A stretch of DNA of 64,000 nt, taken from contig NC_064006.1 of assembly GCF_932276165.1 (NCBI RefSeq), positions 6,276,501 through 6,340,500 on the forward strand. The letters run 5' to 3'. The notes beneath the pieces were generated by a model. The model did no database searches, was not told the DNA's origin, and worked only from the letters and a program-made list of their open reading frames with translations. Positions 20,770 through 31,319 of the stretch are shown piece by piece; within the stretch, counting starts at the first letter, position 1, and every line of letters starts with the position of its first letter. The stretch comes from Plutella xylostella (lineage: Eukaryota > Arthropoda > Insecta > Lepidoptera > Plutellidae). The position numbers were made by a program, and so were the translations under genes.

Positions 20770-21310
20770 TTTCAGGGCAGTATTATTTATTTTATGACTT
20801 TTTTTACTAATTAACTTTATTACCAATAATATATATCAATACAATCTTTACCTTGTTTCAGCACCTTCACTCCAAACTCACTGTAATCACTGTATGCATG
20901 GATACAATACTAATTTTTTCAGGCCAGTATTTTAAATGTTATACTTACTTAATGTCTATTTTTATACTATTTTTGGATACTTTTTCATTCTATTTCTCTT
21001 ATTTGTTTCAGTCTAGTGAAGAAAGATATTTGGAATATCAAGACATCAACAGATAACTTAAAGAACATCATCATTGAATCCATTCAACAGAAAATCGATT
21101 ACATATTTTTTATAATAATGTAACTTAGTTTAGTTTAAGCATTGATTTTCTGTTGAAATAACAAGAACCTGTGTTTATTTGGACCCTTAAATAAATGTTT
21201 AATTTAAGTAATTAATTTGAAAAGATGCTAAAGGAAGTTTCTTGCCACTTCTTCTTCTGTTAAGCCTTTCCGAAGTGGTGGTAAAATAAATGATCTATAA
21301 CATAGCCAAG
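20770..21310 (+). other. Possible 3' exon or transcript end; uncertain
   Basis: An acceptor-like TTATTTGTTTCAG precedes TCTAGTGAAGAAAG at about 21011, and AATAAA signals follow (21190, 21286). A diverged copy of the same 65 bp lies at about 18953-19014. Without an upstream coding exon this remains a guess. Confidence 0.25.
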
Positions 21311-21439
21311 TTTTATTTTAGTACCTATTGTATGATAATATATGGTTGCTTACAAAAATATGATCATTATGTATGCCGATAATTTATATTTAGGTGAGTA
21401 TCTATTAAAAAAAACGATAGGACTTCAGGTAAAGTGTTA

Positions 21440-21545
21440 GTTAAATAATCATCATCACAGCCCATGACCCACTGCCGGGGCACGGGTCTCCTTTCACTGA
21501 AAGGTATTAGGGACGTCGCAACATAGTGTTGTGGACGGGCCATTA
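21440..21545. repeat. SINE-like fragment
   Basis: CATCACAGCCCATGACCCAC through TATTAGGGACGTCGCAAC has the look of a lepidopteran short retroposon body. The assignment rests on recognition of the phrase only. Confidence 0.4.
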
Positions 21546-21689
21546 GTCCCATAGGTATTAACTGGCTACTCCCATGTCAATACAATTGATATAATTCAGT
21601 CAGTAAATGAAAGAAAGGGTAAAAAGGAAAACTAAGTATAACTGTAACTCACATGTTTTAATAATAATATGTGGGGACATCTCACAGAC

Positions 21690-21794
21690 GTCCATCCAAA
21701 CTAGTAGTTGAACCCCAATACAAAAATCTGTCTTTAATCAGCCCCGACTGGGAATCGAACCCGGGACATAGTAGTCAGGGTCACAAATCACTAT
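21690..21794 (-). mobile_element. tRNA-derived SINE head, interrupted by a MITE
   Basis: CGACTGGGAATCGAACCCGG and AGTAGTCAGGGTCA repeat the tRNA-like head of the SINE at 13820-13895. It is cut at 21794 by the next element. Confidence 0.6.
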
Positions 21795-21961
21795 GGGCGC
21801 CTCCAAATTAGTCGCTAATTGTCGCGCGGAAGCAAAATCCGTATAAATTTTGTAATTTAAAAGATGCGCGACTGCAGCGCCGCAGCCGCGCGTTACAATT
21901 TATATGGAATTTAGACAGCAGCGCGGCTGCAGTCTAAATAGCGACTAATTTGAGGGCGCCC
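21795..21961. mobile_element. 167-bp MITE with GGGCGCC termini
   Basis: TIRs GGGCGCC(T)CAAATTAGTCGCTA face each other. TAT flanks both sides (21792-21794 and 21962-21964), compatible with a 3-bp target duplication of PIF/Harbinger type. Confidence 0.8.
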
Positions 21962-22113
21962 TATATTCTGTCTTCGTGTAATATAAAATTCATGATGAAC
22001 AAAGTGGAGGAGGGATTTGTATTCATCGTATGGGTTTGTAAAGGCCTGCGCTCTACACCAACTCCGCACCATCACCACAACCTACGCCTCGACCGCGAGG
22101 GGTGAAGCCACAG

Positions 22114-23865
22114 TCATGTGACAATCTGAAATATTAATATTATGTCCGGCGTCTCAGAGTCTGCACCGACATTGTACAGAGGGGGCGTAGACCAGTAGGC
22201 GTAATCACGCGGCGACTGGCGCGGCGAGCGCCGCGACGCATCACGCGGCGACTGGCGCGGCGAGCGGCGCGACGCATCACGCGGCGAGCGGCGCGACGCA
22301 TCACGCGGCGAGCGGCGCGACGCATCACGCGGCGACTGGCGCGGCGAGCGGCGCGACGCATCACGCGGCGAGCGGCGCGACGCATCGCGTGGCCATCGTC
22401 GTGGCGAGCGTCGCGGGGAGCCTCGTGGCGAGCGTCGTGGCGAGCGTCGCGGAGAGCGTCGCGGAGAGCCTCGTGGCGAGCGTAGTGGCGAGCGTCGTGG
22501 CGAGCGTCGCGGGGAGCCTCGTGGCGAGCGTCGTGGCGAGCGTCGCGGAGAGCCTCGTGGCGAGCGTCGTGGCGAGCGTCGTGGCGAGCGTCGCGGGGAG
22601 CCTCGTGGCGAGCGTCGTGGCGAGCGTCGCGGCGAGCGTCGCGGAGAGCCTCGTGGCGAGCGTCGTGGCGAGCGTCGTGGCGAGCGTCGCGGGGAGCCTC
22701 GTGGCGAGCGTCGCGGGGAGCCTCGTGGCGAGCGTCGTGGCGAGCGGCCAGGCGAGTGGTGCGGTGTGCGGTACGGCGAGGGGCAGTGGAGATGGAAGGG
22801 TGGAGTGACTACTACACTGCCTGTGCAGTAACTCTCCAGTATGCTGGCCGACCCATAATTTTGGCTGGTGCTGGGCTGTGGCTGCAAATATTTAAAAACC
22901 GGTAATTAAATAAGCATAATAATTATGTATTATATTATACCTATGATTAATTAGTTATGGTGTAATAGTGGTTATTTATATTATGTAAAATTTTCTGTTA
23001 AGTACGTCTGTTGTGTTAGCTGCTGGGGATCCTTATTTGAAATAAATAAATAAATTGTAGGTTTTAACTTACAGCCTCCAATGGATCCACTCGTGCCCCA
23101 GCTATTCCCATGCCAAAATCGTCACCAAGGAGTCCCAAAAACTTCTCCTCAATTTCGGTCAACTCCTTGGCTGTTGAAGGGCCGCCACCTGTCCGACTGT
23201 GAGAGCTACGCACAGCAGCAACTCTAGCTTTTAGCTTGCATTTGTAGTCGTTCCAGTACTAAAAAAGGAAGGAGTCACTTAACATAAATGAGTAATTTAC
23301 CTACTCACAATGGTGCAGAGCTTATAGTATAGTATAGTACAACAATATAGCTATATTCTCTATGTGTCCAAAAACTGTTGGTGATATGCACTAACTAATA
23401 GAACCCAATACTGATGAAATGTGGTTGCCCCTCTCTACACCGCTAATATTCATATGCTTATCCCATATTTTATAAGTGTCAGTCCTAGGTTAAATGTTTT
23501 CAGCAAAACATTAGGTACTGCTTCTGCTGCAAAGACTTACTTATAAGGCATACAGTGTCTGCTCCACATAGTACTTTAGGGACGTCCGTTCAACGCAGAT
23601 GAGGCACTGCAGAAGTACTCAGATACTCAGCCAACGACTGACAACCATAATATATGATTATCATACCCTGCTCCAACCTTTCCAGTCTTTAACCGCCCCG
23701 TCGCCGTGTGCGTTCAGGATGACCGCGATGCCATCCCACGAGCGCCGTGCGTATTCCCTCGCCTGGCAACTTTTATTGTGGCCAGTAATGAGACCTTTAT
23801 GGGTGTTTAATGACTCCCATAAGGTCTCCAACTGGCTCACAGTTACGCGGCGTCGATTATCCTCA
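22114..23865 (-). CDS. Myb/SANT-like domain protein with long SPRR-repeat tail
   Basis: Three exons on the minus strand: 23865-23667 (acceptor TTTTCAG assumed), 23258-23073 and 22881-22114. Introns are bounded by AGG/GTATGA..TTTTTTAG and GCT/GTAAGT..TTTGCAG, and the frame is kept across both. Exon 1 (VTVSQLETLWESLN..., KDWKGWSR) and exon 2 (YWNDYKCKLKARV, TGGGPSTAKELTEIEEK) together form a Myb/SANT-like domain of the Myb_DNA-bind_5 type seen in MSANTD and zeste-like proteins. Exon 3 opens with a Ser/Pro-rich stretch, then about 180 residues of RSPRRSPRGSPRR repeats, then RDASRRSPRQSPR units and a unique end. No ATG precedes exon 1 in frame, so a 5' exon is missing or the gene is incomplete. 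A DNA-binding role is likely; the tail resembles phospho-regulated RS domains (inference). Confidence 0.65.
22204..22755. repeat. 12-bp-based coding minisatellite
   Basis: On the plus strand the unit is GTGGCGAGCGTC or GCGGCGAGCGGC, with 24- to 36-bp higher-order patterns. Unit lengths are multiples of three, so the minus-strand frame encoding Ser-Pro-Arg-Arg stays open throughout. Confidence 0.85.
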
Positions 23866-25312
23866 CTGAAAACAATGAATGAATCATCATCTTGGCTCGC
23901 AATTATCACACTCTAACGATATCGAATCAAATCACGGTACTAACGACATGTTCATTATAGTTTCGTAACTTTTATTTCCTCGAATAATATCCTATTGCGA
24001 ATTGCGAAAACTTTCAAATTTTTTTCCGTGGAAAAACGCCTTTTGGATTTGACGTTTCCGACTGTTTCACAGATTAATTTTGTTGAATTTTAAAAATACG
24101 TTCAAAAGACACAAAGTTGATATTTGAACGTAGTTGTTGTGAATAATAAGTAAATTATGTCATGAATTATTACTTTTAACTAGTGTTTAATAAGTATTTA
24201 ATATTAATCTTATACTAACGTTGAAAAATAAAAAACATAATATGGACTAATAATTACCGGATTTCTTATTTCAAGCTTCGCTAGTACTTCGAACGCACAC
24301 CTATTTTTTCCTTGTCAGAGCGAGAAAAAACACAAGATCTTATACAATTTTATAGAGCGACATCTCTTTCTTTCACCTCTATTGAAATACGGAACGCATC
24401 ATCGGCCTGATATCGGCTTACTTCGGCTACCGTTTCAAAAATAATCACTAGTCGTTTCTTGATATATTTTCTACGTTGCCTCTGGTCCGCGGCTCAGTCA
24501 AAACCGAGGTGGTGGTACCAACTGAATCGGCCCAAATTTTTCAACTGAGTTTTAATTGGCTTTTTTGGATAGCGACTATTAATCGCTGGGAGTAGGGCTG
24601 CTGAGCCCCAGCGGCCTGGATCGATATTCTACATTTTACAGCTTTTAAATATTGTTGCAAAGTATTTCACTGGTTCCATCCATTCGGCTAGTGTATGTTA
24701 AAAATATTGCCTTGACAATAACAAGATTTTGATCAATAATTACTTATTTATATTTCCTATTACTAGGTATAGATTAGGTATATACATTTGTAATTTTCTC
24801 CTTGTTATAGTTCTGTTTGTAATTTTTTGCACTTTCCCCTTTTCTTGTATAGTTTCTCTCCTCCGAGGTAGTCTGGAAGAAATTACTCTTAGTAATAAGG
24901 CCGCCATTTGTACCGTCTATATTGTACATTTCCTTGTGTAATTTATGTTTGTGTGTGCAATAAAGAATTATCTATCTATCTATCTACTTATAAGTATTGC
25001 TTTCGAAGAGGCACTGTGTGTATCCATATGTATAAATACCTACCTATATGTATAGGTACATACCTTCCATAACTTTCTGACAAGTCAGGAATAATAAGGA
25101 AGTTCTTAAGTCTTATGTATACTTATACCTTTCTTTTTAGTATATCTATTACCTAGAAATCTATACATTATAAATTTATAGATTCAAATATTTATCTACT
25201 GATATACTCATCAGTAGCTTATGGGTCACAGTTGGTTTTCTCTCCACCATGCGATAATAAACACATCTCACAATGTTTAACTAGGTTTCAGATAGGCTCA
25301 GACTACATAATA
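23866..25312. other. No gene seen; retroposon tail near 24970
   Basis: Probably holds the upstream part of the Myb/SANT-like gene, whose first exon I could not place. AATAAAG at 24959 followed by TATCTATCTATC (24969-24985) marks the tail of a plus-strand retroposon whose body cannot be delimited. Confidence 0.4.
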
Positions 25313-25608
25313 GACGCATTTTTCCTGAAATAAAAATGACATATTATGTATCTAGCCTATCTGAAACCTAGTCATTTCTGCATGGTGATATTACAACTGA
25401 GGCGCGCGGGCGACTCACTCTATTTATATAGGCACCCGCACCTTGCAAATTAAAGGTGGAGAGAAAAATGGACTTTATTTAACTGTCACTGTGACCCTTA
25501 TGATGCCGAACACGGAGAAAGTCGAAACGCCATATCTCACAATGTTTAACTAGGTTTCAGATAGGCTAGATACATAATATGTCATTTTTATTTCAGGAAA
25601 AATGCGTC
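25313..25608 (-). mobile_element. MITE with 60-bp perfect TIRs and an outward promoter
   Basis: The first and last 60 bases (25313-25372, 25549-25608) are exact reverse complements, flanked by TA on both sides. Inside, on the minus strand, lie TATAAA (25428-25423) and an initiator TCAGTT (25400-25395), with the start A 30 bases downstream. Transcription would run leftwards out of the element. The central 170 bp equals 14055-14226 inverted. A further stray arm copy is at 25265-25312. TA duplication suggests mobilisation by a Tc1/mariner-type transposase. Confidence 0.85.
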
Positions 25609-25989
25609 TATTTTTTATTATTATATTTTTTCAAATATGTAAATGTCATACCATTATTGAATTGCCATAAAATTACATATAGTTATAGTTATAGAAAAGG
25701 GCAGGGAAACCAGTGCCCATTCGCCACTGCAACCTAAAAGATCTATTGTGACTCCCCTTGCCAGGTCAAATCTCACTCTACAGGCCCAGGTAAACCTGAT
25801 ATTACCTATATAGGATGTTGCAAAAAGATTATACTTTGCCAACAGGGGGTGACTCAGGGAGTTATTCTGAACAACTTTTGTTCTACTAGTTTTGGAAATT
25901 CTCGAAAAATTAATTCGGTCTTTATAGTAAAACTAGAGGTCGCGTTGTAGCGCGGGCTGCAAGCAGCCGCGCGGGGCTTTGATGCCTTT

Positions 25990-26465
25990 GGTTCGGTTTC
26001 AGCAGGGTATTGACTTGAAAATATCGTAACCAATCTTTCTTGCGTTTTGTTACGCCTTAAAAACTGTTTTCACTATGAATGTCTTTATTAAAGGGGTACT
26101 GATGATTTTTATTTCAGGTGGGATTAGTTTTCACTATGAATTTCGGTTTCAGCAGGGTATTGACTTGAACAAAACGTAGCAAGTCTTTATTGTGTTTTGT
26201 TTTGGATTAAAAGCTGTTTTCAGTATGAATTTCGTTATAAAAAGGGTACTGATGATTTTTTTTCAGGGGGGTATACAGTTTTTAATATGAATTTCGGTTT
26301 CAGCTGGGTATTGACTTTACCATACCGTAGCAAATTATACTTCTTGCGTTTTGTTATGCCTTAAAAACTGTGTTCACTATGAATTTCTTTATAACAGGGG
26401 TACTGATGATTTTGTTTTAGGTGGGATACGGTTTTCAGTATGAATTTTGGTAAGATACGGTTTTT
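25990..26465 (+). repeat. About 150-bp tandem repeat, three units plus remnant
   Basis: GGTTTCAGC(A/T)GGGTATTGACTT recurs at 25995, 26145 and 26296. The unit includes CTTGCGTTTTGTTA and GGGTACTGATGATTTT. Units are 75-85 percent alike by eye. Partial units continue to about 26620. Confidence 0.8.
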
Positions 26466-27222
26466 CACTTGACCATTTTTATGGGGTTCAATTTTCCCTT
26501 GAAATCTAATTTCATTCATTATGAATATAGGTATAACGTAGATAAGGAAGCATTAACGAAGCTGAAAAATGATTTCAGTATGTAATTTGGTAACAGATGG
26601 GTATTGACTTTGCCATAATACAATGGATATTTCTTTACACAAAAAAAAACTCCACAGGAATGTTAACATTTGCCTTGAAAACTATTTTCATTGTGAATTA
26701 CGGATTATCTCACACAAATACTGTAGAGAAATTATTGATCTATATGGTCATTTTATGGTCTCGTATACTTTTCTTACTTACTTTCGTTAACTTATCGAGT
26801 CGACATAGTTTTGTGTACAAATATTGGGTTCTTTAACACCTCATAAAATATCTGAGTCACCTCCATTTGCGCGTTTTTCTAGCTTCTCGATTATAAGTTA
26901 ACTCTGTCCTGAAGACTTTTTCATAGCAACGAAATTTACAGGCTTTTTTTAATTCATTAATTTATTTTGTGGGTTTGCTGTTTAAGATACAGTAAGTAGG
27001 ATAATGTGCGTCTTTTTAACATTATAGAACTAATCTTTGCTTAAATTTAATCCATAATTGGTTGCATACTTATGGAACTATAAACGCGCCCAAACTTACA
27101 CTTTGTCTTTCTTTTTTATTCATTCAAGTTATTTCTTAGCAACAATCGGCTCTCAGGTTATATAGTTGTGTTGATGAGGGTTTGAGTAGTGTTGTTTGAA
27201 GTATGGTGGTTCGCATTGTTTT

Positions 27223-27716
27223 GCCTCGCTGCGCTCGGCTCTTCAATGTTTGTGGTAGGGTGGTTTGGATTGTTTTGCCTCGCTGCGCTCGGCCCTCCAG
27301 TTAAACAGGCGGTTGGTGATTAAAGTAGTTTAGCCTCGCTTCGCTCGGCTCCTCTCCAGACCTCGGAATGGTAGTCTCGGTTGTTTTGCCTCGCTTCGCT
27401 CGGCTCTGCAGTTACATAGGCACTTGCTGTTTATTGTGCTTTAGCCTCGCTTCGCTCGGCTCTTCGGGTTTTCGGATGTTGGTTTCAGTAGTTTTGCCTC
27501 GCTCCGCTCGGCTCTCTAGGTTTTGGATTGATGGTTTAGGTTGTTAAGCCTCGCTTCGCTCGACTTTCCACTTCTTAAACGGGACTCTTGGAAAGGATTC
27601 TACGCTCGGATTTATTTTTTTATGGCAGGATTACTTGTCGGATGCCTCGCTGCGCTCGGCTGGTTTTATTTAGGTATAGCTTGTAGAAGGACTATGGCCT
27701 CGCTGCGCTCGGCACT
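27223..27716 (+). repeat. Nine GCCTCGCT(T/G/C)CGCTCGGC motifs at about 54-bp spacing
   Basis: Starts at 27223, 27277, 27333, 27388, 27444, 27496, 27548, 27644 and 27697, spaced 54, 56, 55, 56, 52, 52, 96 and 53 bases. The motif is strongly kept; the T-rich sequence between is loosely similar (TTGTTTT often precedes it). The 96-base gap suggests a lost motif. Confidence 0.85.
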
Positions 27717-27779
27717 TAAACTCTGGTAAAGTTGATTAACATTTTGTATGTTTTAAGGGAGATTATTTTTTCCCCTAAA

Positions 27780-28685
27780 AGTGGGGAGTTTTTATTTAAA
27801 ATAATAATTGTTTGTATTTATCTACACCAATGCGCCATATACCATAAATCTGTCTGACCACTTCAAAGGGTTGAAATTGCTAATGTTGGTAATTTTTTCT
27901 AGGTTTTTAGGGAAATTTCATTTTTTTTCCCTAGAAGTGGGGAGTTTTTATTTAAAATAATAATTGTTTGTATTTATCTACAGCAATGCGCCATATACCA
28001 TAAATCTGTCAGACCACTTCAAAGGGTTGAAATTGCTAATGTTGGTAATTTTTTCTAGGTTTTTAGGGAAATTTCGTTTTTTTTCCCTAGAAGTGGGGAG
28101 TTTTTATTTTAAATTAAAATATTATGCATTTAACTACACAAACACGCTATACATTCTAAACCCCTCAAACCATCTCAAAGTGATAAAATTGCATATTTAT
28201 GTAAATTTTTCCATGTTTTTAGAGAAATTTTGTTTTTTTTTCCTATAAGTGAGGAGTTTTTATTATTAATTAAAAATCTATGCATTTAACTACACAAACG
28301 CGCCATACATTTGAATCCCCTCAGACCATCACAAAACGATAAAATTGCATATTTATGTAAATTTTCCCATGTTGTTAGGGAAATTTGTTTTTTTTTCCCA
28401 TAAGTGGGGAGTTTTTTATTATTAATTAAAAATCTATGCATTTAACTACACAAACGCGCCATACATTCAAATCCCCTCAGACCATCACAAAACGATAAAA
28501 TTGCATATTTATGTAAGATTTCCCATGTTTTTAGGGAAATTTTCTTTTTTTCCCAAAAAATGGGGAGTTTTTGTTTCATAGGAAAATTAAGCGTACCTAA
28601 ACACACAAACGCGCCCTACAAGTCAAAACTATCAGACCACTCAATACAGGTGAAATTGCCTAAAAACGTGTAAATAATTGTGTAA
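27780..28685 (+). repeat. About 156-bp satellite, six monomers
   Basis: GTGGGGAGTTTTTATT begins monomers at 27781, 27937, 28093, 28249, 28404 and 28560 (spacing 156, 156, 156, 155, 156). Each monomer contains (A/G)CGCCATA and a run of T before the next start. The first two are nearly identical; the others diverge progressively. Confidence 0.9.
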
Positions 28686-29760
28686 AAAATAATAATTTCA
28701 CCATATATCCAACCATGTCCGAAGAAAAACATCACCCCACCTCCCCCCTTCTGGGAGATCAATTCACCTCAACTTGAATCGACGACGAACTTTTTCAAAA
28801 ATATAATCTCCCGTATTTCTCAGGGTTGCCAGCCGAAAGTAATAAAAATAGTCAAATGTCATTAGTATGAGCCTTTCTGACTAAACTGCATCATTTTTTA
28901 AAATCCAAAACGGTTATTTCTATTTTTCAGGTTTTTGGGGAAAATCTCAGAATTTTCCCTAAAAATGGGGAAATTTTATTTAACTGGTATAGTCTACCCA
29001 ACAAACTACACAAATGCGCCATACAAGACAAATCTCCCCAACCACGCTAAACATTTGAAAAAACCAATCAAAAATCGCGAAAAAAAGTCACTTTTACAAA
29101 ATGGCCGACAAAGCAGACCGCCATTTTGTTTTTACAACTTTTCGGAATTTTCCCATAAACTGCACCATACATCAGACCGTGTCCAAAAAAAATCATCACC
29201 CCATCTGCCTCCCTTCTGGGAGATCAATTCACCTCAAGTTGGGTCGACGTAAACAAATCGGAAAAAATATAATCTCGCCTATCGCGCAGGGTTGCCAGTC
29301 GAAAGTAATAAAAATGGTCAAATGTCATTAGTACGGGCCTTTCCGACAAAACTGCATCAAATTTTAAAATCAAAAGTGGCCATTTCTACTTTTCATGTTT
29401 TTGGGGAAAATCTCAAAATTTACCCTAAAAATGGGGAATTTTTTTTCACATGGCAACTCTACTCGTCAAACTACACAACCGCTCCATACAAGTCAAACCT
29501 GTCAAATGCCTCGAACACAATAAAAAAATGCTTTGAAAATCCCCGAAAAAACACGTTTTTATAAAAAAATCTCCCCTGCCCCCGCAATTAAAAAAAAAAC
29601 ATTTTTTGGAATTTTCTCATAAATTTCATCATGTGCCCCACCGTTTACAAAAAACACCATCCCCCCACCTCCCCCCCTTCTAGGAGATCAATTCACCTCA
29701 AGTCGGGTCTGACACAGCCTAAACTTTACTTCACTGCAACTCGGCCGCCATTTTGTTTTT
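28686..29760 (+). repeat. About 465-bp higher-order units of the same satellite
   Basis: AGATCAATTCACCTCAA recurs at 28756, 29221 and 29685 (465 and 464 apart) and GGGTTGCCAG at about 28824 and 29289. 465 is three times 155, and each unit still carries the GCGCCATAC and AAAATGGGGA landmarks of the simple monomer. This points to a higher-order repeat made of three diverged monomers. Confidence 0.8.
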
Positions 29761-30227
29761 TTATTTTTTTATAATTTTTTTATAATCTGTCAGACATTCT
29801 TAATACACCCTCAAAATATGAAAAAATGTATGGTCACCAAAAAAGAGGAACAAAAAAAATTTTTTTTTTTTACAACTTTTTTTAAAAAGTCGGATTTTTT
29901 CTCTACTCACCCGAGCACCCTGTACATTTCCCTAAAACATTTTCATATCAAAAAATGGCTCCTTCTGGGAGAACAATCATGTCAGTCAGTCAGTGGTAAT
30001 CCAGCTTTATATAGTATAATAATAAAGTCACGTGATCGAATAAGTTTCTTTGTAAAAGGTTTTATTTTGTGAATTTTCAAAATTGTTGAAGAAAAGTGGA
30101 TCAGAATGACCCCTAAATCCACTTTTGGCTTAGCTTTATACCCATTTTGCAACACCTTGTATATCGTCAGCGTCACCTCAGATCGTAATCATCGTAACTC
30201 CTCGTGACCAACTTTAAGAGGAGACAC
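29761..30227. other. No gene; degenerate repeat ends
   Basis: Long A and T runs. TTTTGCAACACCTTGTATA at 30147-30165 resembles TTTTTGCAACAACCTGCATA at 32566, so a dispersed repeat end is likely. Confidence 0.4.
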
Positions 30228-30690
30228 ATAGAATAGAATAGAATAGAATACTACTTTATTGACTAAACAGAACACAAATAACAATTTATAATACAGTGAA
30301 TACAACGCAATAGGCGGCCTTATCGCTAAAAGCGATCTCTTCCAGGCAACCTTTGGGTGGAGGAGAGACTAAAAGAATAAATGAGGAAGGTGTACAAATG
30401 ATGTAGTAAACATTCAGTTTTAATAATAAATACTTAAATACATACATACATAATATACTCAAAGATAGAGGAAATAGTTACAAAGATTATATAATATAGA
30501 GGTACTAAAGCAAGATGGAGGAAAGATAATGTTCTTTTACCTGTTTTTTGAATGCTATATCTGTCTTCGCAAAACGGATATTAACAGGTAATGCATTCCA
30601 AAGTCTTATAGCTGTAACCGTAAATGAGGTACTGTAAAATTCAGTACTATGTGATGGGAAATCTAATAGACGCATTTGTGATGATCTCAT
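30228..30690 (-). pseudogene. 5'-truncated LINE: RT C-terminus and (TATTC)n tail
   Basis: On the minus strand 61 codons (30690-30505) include SFTVTAIRLWNALPVNIR and FKKQVKEHYL, the familiar end of many LINE polymerases in insects. The 3' UTR with CCTGGAAGAGATCGCTTTTA follows, ending at an ATTCT repeat at 30231-30250. The same tail is at 19273-19520. Confidence 0.7.
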
Positions 30691-31319
30691 TGACTGACAT
30701 ATACTGTTTTATTTGTAGTTCTAGTTGACATTGATTCATTACGAAAATGCTGGAGCTGTGCTGGAGCTGTGCTGGAGCTGTGCTCGCCATGCAGTGCATG
30801 GGCTACTTAGGAATCTGGGAGGCTGTTGCAAAGGAGTCCGTTGCCTCTATACGGTACGGGTGCCGTGCGATTTATGACCCTTCCAGGAGCACCTGTTTTG
30901 TCAAGTCGAAGAGAATGGCTCGTATTCGACGCAACCTGCAGTACTGGTGGGATTGGTTGGAGGTCTGGACAGCATGTAGCTGCAGCAGCCGTCATGCCGT
31001 CAAAAAAAAGTTGAAATTCATGTTAATAATTAGATTTTAATTTTAAAATATTGCAAAAAAAAAATATTAACATTGTTGAGTATGTTATTTTATTTTAGTA
31101 AAGTAGTAATAAAAACAAAGGCTTATTGCATAGTTTTCGTTCACGCTCGCCTACATCGCACGTTGTATATGGGAATAAAGGGAATTACTAAATTTTCTTG
31201 TTTAAAAATCACGGTTTCTGGTTTAGAGGAAAACAAATTGTAAAATGCGGAATACAGTTTTTTTTTCGAATAAAGAGTAAAACAAAACATGTAAATTCAA
31301 AAAACGTTTCTATTGACAC
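30691..31319. other. No recognised gene
   Basis: Three tandem copies of TGCTGGAGCTG occur at 30748-30783. A frame at 30747-31040 stays open over this and a Trp/Arg-rich stretch, but matches nothing I know and lacks supporting signals. Confidence 0.3.

Noticed and set aside
22389..22808. Plus-strand frame of repeated Val-Ala-Ser residues
   Set aside because: It is the antisense shadow of the SPRR-coding exon, which has the splice sites and the domain context on the minus strand.
27223..27716. Regularly spaced short repeats resembling a CRISPR array
   Set aside because: The genome is an insect's, the motif varies, spacers are related to each other and no cas gene is present.
30747..31040. 97-codon frame with Cys/Trp-rich sequence
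   Set aside because: Unrecognised, starts in a tandem repeat, and overlapping frames of similar length exist on both strands.
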